DNA of 64,000 bases, taken from Serilophus lunatus (lineage: Eukaryota > Chordata > Aves > Passeriformes > Eurylaimidae). This document shows positions 40,601-50,600 of the stretch, piece after piece (the stretch's first letter is position 1; every line of letters begins with the position of its first letter). The notes below the pieces were generated by a model. The model did not search any database, was not told the origin of the DNA, and worked only from the letters and a program-made list of their open reading frames with translations. The DNA lies in contig VXBA01005704.1 in NCBI GenBank assembly GCA_013399895.1, forward strand, positions 338,021 to 402,020, given 5' to 3'. The position numbers and the translations under genes are program-made.

Positions 40601-43600
40601 AGTTTTGACTAACTTGTCAAAAATATTCCTGCCAAGCTCTCCTCCTTTCTACTCTTAATTTGGTATGTGACTGCTGTTCTTCCCTCAGATTTGCTTAAAC
40701 TTGGGCTCAAACGTGTCCCCCCTCATCCCTCCTGACTCATCACCTTGTGATTCTCTTCCTGTCTGCAACACCAGTCTCCTTCAACCTGCTCCAGGGAAAG
40801 TGACACTCCTTCAGAGAACACACAGGCATAGACATTTCTGAAACTGAACAATAAAGTAGCCATTGGCTATTGGGAACAGATTTAGGTGCTTTGTCTTGTT
40901 TGTTCGGTCAAGCCAATGAAACTATTGGTATGGTGTTAGTAGCAAGCATTGGAAAGTAGTTTTAAAGAGCTGATGTAGTGGTGGTGTCTGGAAAGAGTCA
41001 GTTCGTCTTTCACATATGGCAGCCGAAGAAATGTCTCTCCTCTACTGAAAGAGATGCAGGGGTGACTCTGGAGTGGGGAGAAGGTTTAGCTGGGACATTT
41101 CTTGCACATTGGTAGAAGCACAGAGAGGATACATGAATTCCTCCACCAAGGTTCTTCATCAGAACTTTTTTCTCTACGAACTGTTGGTCCTTTAATGTAT
41201 CTTTTCTAATGGATTACTAAGTCTAGATTGCATTGTAAGCCTTTATGGTAGTCATGAAAAGGCTGTTTTGATGTGATCTTTACCATGACCTTCCATTCTT
41301 GTGAAAATGTAGTTACAGACCCATCTTTATAAAAAGCCAAGAAATTCTCTTTTCTAAGCTTGTCTTTTTAAAATAACTGTCCATTACTGAAACTAGAAAG
41401 ATAGCATATTTCATTAATAGGAAGATGAATGAGTAAAAAATGTATTATTAACATCCCAGAATGCTTAAATCTAGGAAGAGATCATTTATTGTAGATATCT
41501 TTAGACATTCTGCTAATGTTCCCATCTTCTTAAGGATGAATTAATTTCATCAAAAACACTTTAATGTAATAGGGTAAATTTTCAATGTGCTGCAGACCTT
41601 TCTCTGGTAGTACTGCATACTTACCCTGGATATATGAGCGCTGAAAACTGGTATATCTCTTTCTCTTTCCATGATCAGAAATTGCAAACAAAAATGATCA
41701 AGGAACACAACTGTGTGATTTTTCTTCTTTCTTGGTTAAGTTTCTATTGCATTGGCTGTAACTTCTCAGGTGAACATGTTTTGGATGTTGAAAAGATAAG
41801 CTGTTCAGTATAGATCCCAATTTAGAACTGGGCAGGCATCTTGAGGCTCTGCTGCAGTTACAGCATTAAACATTGAAAGATTGGTGATACTTCTGGAAAA
41901 TTAAAGAATTGTTATAGCTGAGAACTTGAACAATTACTATAGCAACGTTGTATTTCTGTATTTTTAATCATTTTATTAATTTTAATTTTTAGCATGGCAA
42001 AAAAGAGAGACAGTGACATAAAAGGACACTTTCCGGAAAATTTCTCATTGGGAGGAAATTATTTGGTCAGCATGCAATGTCTGACCTATTTGGTGTCTCA
42101 CTCCACTCAGTTTGTATTCAGCAGATAAGAGGAGAAATGAGCAAAAATAAATTGTCTGAAATCCACCATGAAGAAGGAGTGTCACCAATTTCATATCTAT
42201 GAGATTATATATTCAGTAAGTCCTTCGGCAGCTACTATGGTACACTTGCTGTAATTTCACCATGTATAAACACACAAATTAACTTCTCTGTCCTTTGGGA
42301 TTTTATTGTTTTTCTATTTTTTGTAATTCTATCATAAATCTCACCATGGTTTTCCAGAAGATGGTACACTACTCTTGAGTTTTGCTCATTCCAAAAAATC
42401 CTACTTTCATGTGAATCACTGTGAACATCCCACAAGGTTCTCATTAATTTTCTAACTATTCAGTTTATTAAAAAAAAATTAAAACAGGTAAAAATTTTCC
42501 ATGGGATTAGGCTTCCCAAGTTGTTTGCATCTTACTTTGCATATGCCAGAATGTTTGCATGTAGACTGTTGTCCTTTGAACACATTCTTTCAACTCTGAT
42601 TTCCTGAGTCTAATCCATGCTTTGTAATCCATCCATGTCTGAAGTCTTACTCCTCTCCTAAGTGTAGTTGCTGCTTTACTACTCTCTTAAGAGATGCTTT
42701 CCAGTGGAACTGTCACCATCAGGATACATACCAGCATACTAAAGCAGTCAGGCAACACTTTGTACCTCCATTAACAAAATCTCTTGCTTTTTAAAAATCT
42801 CTAGAGTGCATATGTATATTAATCAAAAGCTTCATTTCAGAGAAAATTATGTAGAAATTTGAGCTGTAATTCATGTTTGTCGGAGTTGTTCTTGCATAAG
42901 AAGTAGTAAAGCTCTAAATGCTCAGTTTCCTTAAGGGTTCAGCTCTGGATATTTAGTCAGTACTTACCTACTTCTGTATAGGGACAAGTATTCCTTAGAT
43001 GCATTCGATGTATTTGTTCATTGTTTTGTTTTACATGTCTTAGTGTGATTATATGGCACTTTGTATGGGCAGTAGTATACCAAAGAATTGGCATGCTCAG
43101 GAAATAAAGTTGATGGCATGTTTTATAAAAACAATTAAATTGAATTGTACATTTGTTAAAATGTACTCTTTTTTGTGACTGGATGTTGCACATTGAGCAT
43201 GTCATATTTCATACATAGCTCTATAAACATTTTAGTGAAGACTGAACGGGAAATCATAGTTGAATTCTGTGACATTTTATTTTTTAACCTATGAGAAATT
43301 TTTGCTTGCAACTACCATTTCATAAATGGCAGATAATCTGCTAGTGATTTATACGTCTTTACCTTCGGTGATGCACTGCAGCACTGAAGTAACCTATTTT
43401 TTTTTTTTTTTTGTAAAAGGTCAATTTAAATGTGATTTTGTATTCTGCAGTCTCTAATAACACCACAGTGTTTATCCCATTATTGCAGAAAGCTGCAACA
43501 TTACAGTAACAGAAGTCATCAGATGTTAAAAGCAAGTAGGCACGTAATCTGCAGAAAATTCTTTTCTGCAGAAAGCTTCCCCTGAGTGAAAATTCTTTTT

Positions 43601-45217
43601 CAGCCCCTTCACATCTATTCGAAATAACAGGATAGTGTCACTGGCATGTATAAGTCAAAGGTTCTGTAGCAAGTCTCAAACCATTTGTGCGTGCCTCATT
43701 AGATGTAGTGACCTCTAACTACACTAGGACTCTACCGAGGATTGTTCCTGAAGAGCACAGGAATACTCTGTTTTTTGGGGAGTTCCTTCTTTTAAGGAAA
43801 TGAAAGCATAATGCTTCAAATTTGTTCTCCAAATATATTTTCAAAATACAGTTCCAAAACTGGAAGCAAATAAATTACATTTGCCTTAATTTTTAATTAG
43901 CTGAAAGTCATCACTGCAAATTGTGTCTTCCATTACAAAATAAAATAGTCAACTGCCAGGCCTGAAATAATTAAGTAATATATTATAATTAAGCAATTTA
44001 ATTTTGATTTAATTATGATATATCATACAACTTTTCTTCTGATTTAGCTGACATTCATTGACAAAATGCTATAATATAAAACAGCACTAGTGTTTACAGC
44101 TGATTCTGCATGTTGGGCTTCATAGGATCTGGCATTCATCAGAGCATATGGAAGATGTCTTCTAGTCTCGAATAGCTGGCATGTTATTTCATACTACCCA
44201 AATTACATGCTACATGTTTTTCCCAGTTGTCATTTTGTGGGGCAAGTGGGGAAATCATCACAGACTTTGGGCTTGAAACAAAGTGCATAGATATTAACTG
44301 TAATCTTTCCATTGACTTTAGCCTGCTTTTGATAGAGAACTGCTCTCTTGTGTTACAGGGAAACAGTTAAGACTGCATGCTTATAAAATATTTATGGAGC
44401 TGGATCATATACATATTCTGTGTCACGATCAACATAATTTTATATTAGGCTAGAGACTGTGAGGGCAAAAGCAGAAGTGTTGGGCAGGCAGGGAATACCA
44501 CTTCATTCAGTGCTGCATCAATAAAATTGCTCCAAAATATCCACCAAATTGCTTCTTCAGAACAAGTCTGATCCCCTTTTTCATCATATGACAACATTGG
44601 AGAATGGCTTTGTATTCCAGACTATACTTGGGTGCAAACCACTGTTTAATGACAAGAATGGTGAGAGTGATTTCAAAAGGTTCATGCTGCCTGCAGTCAT
44701 GTCTGTGCCTGCACCTCTTCATGACTTCAGACTGGTAGAACTAAAGTTGAAGGACAAAAAGCCAATTCTTATCTTGAGTTAGTGATTTGAGCACTCTTAG
44801 CAACTCCCTTGAGAGCAGTCACGTAAGGCAAGGAACCTCATGATTCATTGTATCGTATGCAGTCAGGTGCTCTTTTGCCCTTTGATTTTGATATGTTGCC
44901 TTTTATTCCTATGTTGATTTTTAAATTTCTCAGGAAAAAAAAGGCCAAATGTCTTTTGGGGCCAAGAGCAATTGTACACTCAGAGTAATAATGAATGTTT
45001 GTTCTCTTTCAAGCCCTTTCTCCCTCTGGTTTTCTGAAAGAAAATTAAATGGTTTTTCAGATCAGTGATATTTAGGATGCAGCAGAAAATCAGAACAATG
45101 TTTTCGAAGCCTCTATAAACATTTCAGCTAACCTTCCTGTGATGCTGAAATTTCTTCCTGCATGAAAGAAATCATCCCATTGGCCTTCATTCCATTGGCC
45201 CCAAATTCTTGGCTAAC
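31614..45217. other. Unique AT-rich intronic sequence
   Basis: The longest stretch without a recognised element. Open frames reach about 104 codons (36121-36435, +) without family resemblance. A homeodomain-site-rich stretch lies at 43880-44040 and a T run at 43397-43412. No transposon was recognised, though old diverged ones may be missed. Confidence 0.55.
43397..43412. repeat. T homopolymer, 16 bases
   Basis: A run of 16 T followed by GTAAAAGG. No LINE or SINE body is seen on either side. Confidence 0.9.
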
Positions 45218-45730
45218 TGTGGTGGGTTGACCCTGAGTGGACACCAGGTGACTATCAAAACTGCTCTATTGTTCTCCTGCTCACCTGGGCAGGGGAGAAA
45301 AAATACAACCAAAGGCTCTTGTATGAAAATAAGGACAGGGAGAGATCACTCACCCGCAACTGTCAGAGTCAAAACAGACTCGACTTGGGGATATTAACTT
45401 AATTTTATTACCAATCGTATCAGGGTAGGGTAATGAGAAGTAAAACCAAATCATGAAACACCTTCCCCCCACCCCTCCCTTCTTTCAGGGCTGAACTTCA
45501 CCACGAATTTTTTCTAACTTCTGCTCTCCAGCAGCACAGGGGGATGGGCAATGGAGGCTGCAGTCAGTCAATCACAGACTGTTTCTTCCACTCCCACCTC
45601 CTCCAGGGAAGGGTTCCTCTCATTCTTCCCCTGATCCAGCATGGGCTCCCTCCCACAGGGAACAGTCCTCCACAAACTTCTCCAACCTAAGTCCTTCCCA
45701 AGTGATGTAGTTTTTCACAAACAGTTCCAC

Positions 45731-46040
45731 TGATTCAAAGAATCAGCTAGTTTGGAAAAGACATCTGAGATCATGAAGTCCAACCTTTGACCTAAACACC
45801 ACCTTGTCAACTAGATCATGGCACTAAATGCCACATCCAGTCTCTTCTTAAATAACTCCAGGGACGATGACTCCACCATCTCCCTGGGTAGGACATTCCA
45901 ATGCCTTATCACTCTTTCTGTAAAGAACTTCTTCCTAATTTCTCAATTAAACTGCTCCTGGCACAGCTTAATATTGTGCCCTCTTGTCCTGCTTCTGGTT
46001 GCCTCAGAGAGGGGACTGATACCCACCTCACTACAGTGAG
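45731..46040 (-). mobile_element. CR1 LINE 3'-end fragment nested inside the LTR
   Basis: The + strand begins with the complemented CR1 terminus (ATTCAAAGAATCAGCTAG, then TTGGAAAAGACATCTGAGAT). It continues with GGCACTAAATGCCACATCCA, ACTCCAGGGACGATGACTCC, GTAAAGAACTTCTTCCTAA and GGCACAGCTTAATATTGTGC. LTR sequence resumes to its right near CATTCATCC. The open frame 45818-46039 (+) is a shadow of the repeat. It is closely related to the copy at 55110. Confidence 0.92.
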
Positions 46041-46309
46041 CATTCATCCTTTCCATTAGTGTGCAATCCATCAGGAGCAGGCTAGTCCAGCATAGGTCCT
46101 CTGTGGGGTCACAAACTGTACTATCAAAGCTGCTCCAGCATGGGCTCCTCTCTCCACAGGGCTATAGGTCCTGCCAATACCCTGCTCCAGCGCAGGCTTG
46201 GCATGGGGTAACAGCCGATATCCAGGCTCATGTGCTGGGTCCTCCATGGGCTGCAGGTGGATCTCTGCTCCACCATGAACTTCCATAGGCTGCAGGGGCA
46301 CAGCTGCCT

Positions 46310-46369
46310 CACCATGGGCTGCACCATGGGCTGCACCATGGGCTGCACCATGGGCTGCACCATGGGCTG
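46310..46369. repeat. Five tandem copies of a 12-bp unit within the LTR
   Basis: CACCATGGGCTG is repeated five times without change. The unit occurs once or twice as a natural part of this LTR family, and here it has expanded. Because 12 is a multiple of three, it keeps frames open on both strands, which explains the repetitive open frames here. Confidence 0.95.
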
Positions 46370-46664
46370 CAGGGTCACCTCAGCTCCAGTGCCTCCTTCC
46401 TCACTGGCCTGGGTGTCAGCACAGCTGTTCCTCTCATATATTCTCACTCCTCTCTCCTGTCGTGCAGCTATTTTCTCCCCTAATTAAATCTGTTATCCTG
46501 GAGGCACTACTACTATTGCTGATACGCCTGGCCTTGGCCAGTGGCAGGTCCATCCTGGCGCCGGCTGGCATTGGCTTTGTCACACATGGGGGAAGCTTCT
46601 GACAGCTTCTCACAGAAGCTACCCGGTATCCATCCCACTACCGAAACCTGGCCATGCAAAACCA

Positions 46665-47429
46665 ATGCAGTAATGTACAACCAAATAAAGGTTTTCCAAA
46701 ATGAAAACAACATGAAACTAAAAATATGCTGATGTGGGATGATGCTTATGCAAGCCTCATTAGATACTTCAAAAAGGCTGCATTTGGACACTCTACAGAT
46801 GTTGTCTTTCCATTGATACACCAAGACATCTGAATAATTTAAAAGAATGTTGTCAGTAGCGTCACACAAAATAACTGGAAAATTGTCTTCACTAAGTGAA
46901 GACTAAAATGAATGCAAATCAATTTCTATTTAGCACACAACTTTCTTAAATAGGGAACTATATGTTTTTCCTTTGACAGGAAATCTCAAAGTGTTTTTAT
47001 TATATCCTTATCACTTCATGTATTTTTTATAGAGAAACTTGGACCATGATCCACACCTCCGTAACTCTCGCAGAAAAATAATTCTGTAAATACATTGAAA
47101 TTCACACATAGGGAGCAGTTATTACCCAATTTGCTTATACTTTGAAATTGAAGAGCGGAAGCTAAATCTGAATGAGAGTTTTACAGGAATTTTGAAGTTT
47201 CAAATTTAGCAGTTCCAAAATGCAACACCGTTGGAGAAGTGCTCTAAGCAATAAAATTCTGACTGGAATTAACCCTGTAAAAGGACTTTTCTCTCTTGTA
47301 TTGTAAATATTTTATGAAGAACATGAAACTGTATGCAAACACATTCATACTTACCCAGTAAGCATGAATGCCTATTTACTCATTAATTGATGAGAGATAC
47401 ATTTCAATTATATTATCTTTTGGTTTTCT
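46665..47429. other. SYT1: Unique intronic sequence before the SYT1 exon
   Basis: No repeat recognised. It should contain the branch point of the intron just upstream of the polypyrimidine tract. I did not assign one. Confidence 0.6.
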
Positions 47430-47458
47430 GTTGTGTTTTTTTTTTTTTATTCCAACAG
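47430..47458 (+). promoter_or_regulatory. SYT1: Splice acceptor of the SYT1 coding exon
   Basis: A long T-rich polypyrimidine tract is followed by ATTCCAACAG, ending at 47458. The reading frame only becomes recognisable SYT1 after this AG. Residues translated from upstream of it (the open frame extends left to 47368) are intronic. Confidence 0.9.
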
Positions 47459-47475
47459 CTTATCCAGGGGTTAAA
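47459..47475 (+). other. SYT1: SYT1 5' UTR portion of the first coding exon
   Basis: Seventeen bases lie between the acceptor AG (47457-47458) and the ATG. They contain no upstream ATG. A splice acceptor this close before the start codon means that at least one non-coding 5' exon lies upstream, as is usual for SYT1. I could not identify that exon inside the window. Confidence 0.85.
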
Positions 47476-47650
47476 ATGGTGAGTGAAAGTCATCATGAGG
47501 CCCTGGCAGCACCGCCAGCGACCACAGTAGCAGCAGCCCCTCCAAGTAATGTCACTGAGCCAGCCAGTCCCGGAGGAGGAGGGGGAGGAAAAGAAGATGC
47601 GTTTTCTAAGCTAAAAGAGAAGTTCATGAATGAATTGAACAAAATTCCAT
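47476..47650 (+). CDS. SYT1: Synaptotagmin-1, first coding exon (N-terminal lumenal domain), partial
   Basis: Synaptotagmin-1 is the calcium sensor of synaptic and secretory vesicles that triggers fast SNARE-dependent exocytosis. This exon encodes residues 1-58 and the first base of codon 59, which is the short lumenal N-terminus just before the transmembrane segment. The protein opens MVSESHHEALAAPP, has a probable N-glycosylation sequon N25-V-T27, a run of six glycines at residues 33-38, and then the conserved juxtamembrane stretch KEDAFSKLKEKFMNELNKIP. All of this matches vertebrate SYT1 as I remember it, and the alanine/proline-rich part resembles the bird form. The start is chosen by homology and by a strong Kozak context (A at -3, G at +4). 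No signal peptide is expected, because SYT1 is a type III-like membrane protein. The transmembrane and C2A/C2B exons are not in the window. The full protein is about 420-425 residues in the family. Confidence 0.97.
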
Positions 47651-47656
47651 GTAAGT
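47651..47656 (+). promoter_or_regulatory. SYT1: Splice donor of the SYT1 coding exon
   Basis: GTAAGT, a full consensus donor, follows the T that begins codon 59. Known SYT1 proteins have Leu after KIP, so the codon is probably completed as TTG or TTA by the next exon. The intron therefore splits the codon after its first base (phase 1). Confidence 0.93.
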
Positions 47657-50600
47657 AAAACTCAATTGATTAAAAATCTTCTGTTGGCTGACTAGATTTA
47701 ATTTGACATTTTCTTCTTCAACATTTATTTAGACAGCATAGTACATGTTTTCTAGTCACAGCTAGAAAAATCAGAAGATAATATTGGTTTTGTAAGCTCC
47801 TCAAAATTAACTGGAGTAGAAAAAATGGAATCCAGTCCATGTGTAATTTGTGTGTATTCTTGATATGTCAGATTATCTTGGTAAGTTTTACTGATTAATT
47901 ACTGCTGAATCATAAAACTGGAACTACAGTCCTTCACAGTGGTGTTGGGACCAATAAACAAAATACTTCCTAACACTAATCCTTAAGGCTTCATGTTTAT
48001 GACAAATGTGTGTGGACATACTACCTTAAAGCAATATTTGGCTAGAACTCACAAATATTGAGAAAACAAGGAAACTTTGTATCTTTAGGGATTAGAAAAT
48101 GCAGGAAAATGACTTTTTAACAAGAAAATAGCTAATCCATCAGTAATGCATGAAGATAACTATGCTTTTCCCACTCAGTAATTCTCGTAGATCAGCTGCT
48201 GAACTCTGCTTGCCCAAATCCATGTACCTATGCAGAATACTTTGAAAGTATTGTGACGTCAGTAGAACTGAAGTCAGCAAAGTTCTTTTGGTCTGTGCTA
48301 GAAAGTTTTAATTCAAAGTTGAGGCCTCAGTTTGTTCACATTTTTAAAAATATACATGCATTTGTTTTGTGCTGTTGTTTATACAGTAGGGTTCTTGAAC
48401 CTGTCTTGTATGTATTTGGTACCATTAGTATCAAATACAGAAATAATTCAACATTGACAATGGCATTTCATATAATACAGAAAAAAACCCTTCAAGTTAC
48501 TCACTGAAAAAAATTGCCTCATACCACAAGCAGATAATTTTGGCACTTTTATAGATATGAAAGCTCTGTGTATGTGTATGTCTGTTTTAATAGCAGGCAT
48601 TAGAGACTCATTTAATCTTTAATAATTTTTTTCTTCAGAAGAATAAGTAAATGTAAAATATTTTCAGGGAAGTATTTTAACATATGTAAGAATTTTCATT
48701 TTTAGAAGGTTATCATTTCTGTAAAAAATGTTCTGTGACTGATAAGGACAGATAAGTTAGAATATTAATTGATTTTTTATCTCTGAAATGGATCTTGGCA
48801 ATGTGGCAGATGCAGTTTTTGGAAAATTGATAGCAAGCAGCTTTGCTCTGTCACTCGAAATTCCCACTTGCAAGAATAGAGGTGTTACAGTGGTAAGAAG
48901 ACCATATGTCATTATTTTGGTGATCTGCACAGTCCAGTGCAGACCATACTGAAATGAAATTGCCTGATAGTATCATGGGGGAAAAAAACCTACAAGAATT
49001 AGAGGGGAAAAAAAAAAAAGGACAACATTGAGGGAGAAGCAGCATTTGAAATATTTGTCTTGTTATTTTTCATTTCATCATGCTGTGTAAACAAGGTAGA
49101 TGACATTTATGTGGATTCTCTTTTATTTTTAAACTTTTATTTTAACAGAGCAAAGGCATGAAAGGTTTCTAATATGAGAAACTCTGTAATTAATAGGTCT
49201 AGGAAAAGGTCTGTAGATAGAGAGGAACTTTGAATGTGCCGCTGCATACTTTTTTACAAAAAACAATGAAAACAAGCGCAAAGTCCAATCTGGAGGATCT
49301 TTTCAAGCTGGATTGACTAAAACTTTTATTTTCATGAAATTAAAAACCCCAAAAAACTAATGCTACATAATGAAAATTATTGTTTCGAAAAGTATACTAG
49401 GCCATAGGACAAGCTGAATGTTAAATTAATGCTATTAACATTTTGGAACATTTTGTATTGCAAATAACTTTTCCCTGTTTTCTTCGGTAATAAATCCTAC
49501 ATGAAAGGACTGTATTACATACAGGTCTGTATGTATTTTTCATTTATGAACTCACATAAACATAAACTAAATAAGTTTAAGTAGACTGTCAACAAAATCT
49601 TGGGGGCAGGAGAGGAGAGGAGAGGAGACCTCATTTCCCTGCTGGAATTATTTTCTTATTTTTTCAGTCTATGAGAGTAGGGAGTTGTCAGCGAGGTGTC
49701 TTCAGCCTACTACAAAGCTGAGGATTTAATAAATAGTGGTAGAAAAGTTGTCAGACCTTAACTCTTACAGTTAGCTGAAAATTTTTTGAGAATGTCTCTT
49801 AAAACAGAGCAGAATGTAAATTAATTCCAACCAAGTCATTTTTATGGTGCCTTTCTGGGAATTTCTTCCTGTATGAGAGAGGAGAATTGTGATGCATGGG
49901 CCTCAGTGGGATAGGACAGATGCTTGGCTCTTGGAACATTTCCAAGACTGTGGACTAGGTTTTTCCTCTGGTAGATTCAAACTGAAGACCTGACTGTAGT
50001 TTTACACATGGCAGAGGAATGCCATAGTCAGCAAGTTCTCTAATCTTCGCAGGTCAGTGACAAGCCTGTTTTCTAGTTCATATGCTTTATCATTTAAAAT
50101 TTTCAAAGGTCCCGTGTTCATCCCCACATGACAAGGAAGGCTTTGAAATCTCAGTACTTACTATGGGAGGATTTTTTTTCTGTGTTCTGTTCTTTATGTG
50201 CAAGAGATAAATAATTAAATGTTTTAGTTGCCTTTGCCTAAGATGTCTGCAGATGGAAAACAAGCCCTCCTGGTTTAGTGGATGTATAATAGGATAGAAT
50301 GTACTCTTGTTGTGAAAAAGCATAACTGCAGGCAACTTGGCTTGAGTGTTAAGAAGGCCAAGCCATAGCAGGGCTGAGGAAATGCTGTTCCATCGATGTG
50401 GATTATAATCGAATATTCATTTTTTTAAATAATATGTTTTGTAGAACACACAGAAGTCAGAATTTGAATAGTCTAGACATACTAACTAAAAATATCAGGA
50501 TTTCCCATTGCAAACTACAACGTAGGGTCCATGCAATTTGAATTATGCTGATGTTTCCTTCTGTTGAGTATGCATAAGACAAGTAAAAGAAAGGGCACAT

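Larger units (their letters stand above)
45218..46664 (-). mobile_element. Solo ERVL-type LTR, interrupted by a CR1 insertion
   Basis: The + strand starts TGTGGTGGGTTGACCCTG. It then runs through blocks typical of a common avian ERVL LTR: GGGAGAGATCACTCACC, AACAGACTCGACTTGGGG, ACCTTCCCCCCACCCC, repeated CTCCAGCATGGGCTCC-like units, and a right end with GGAAGCTTCTGACAGCTTC and CTGGCCATGCAAAACC. AATAAA lies on the minus strand (complement of 45404-45409) and an AT-rich promoter-like stretch near 46475-46505, so transcription would run right to left. No internal retroviral genes are present. A CR1 fragment (about 45731-46040) splits it, leaving an LTR of about 1.1 kb. The exact right end (46664 or 46669) and the target-site duplication could not be fixed. 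The open frames at 46061-46487 lie inside it and are not genes. Confidence 0.87.
1..47458 (+). other. SYT1: Inferred SYT1 5' UTR intron (3' part)
   Basis: The exon at 47459 begins with an acceptor, and no other gene was recognised to its left, so the first 47 kb are taken as intron within the SYT1 5' UTR. This is inference. A small non-coding SYT1 exon, or an unrelated non-coding RNA gene, could be hidden here and would not be visible by reading alone. Confidence 0.7.

Noticed and set aside
46061..46487. Repetitive open frames on both strands with TMGC/VQPM-type repeats
   Set aside because: They are translations of the 12-bp tandem repeat inside the LTR, with no retroviral protein resemblance.
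47368..47475. Upstream extension of the SYT1 open frame to an earlier ATG
   Set aside because: It runs through the polypyrimidine tract and acceptor of the intron. The recognised SYT1 start is the ATG at 47476.
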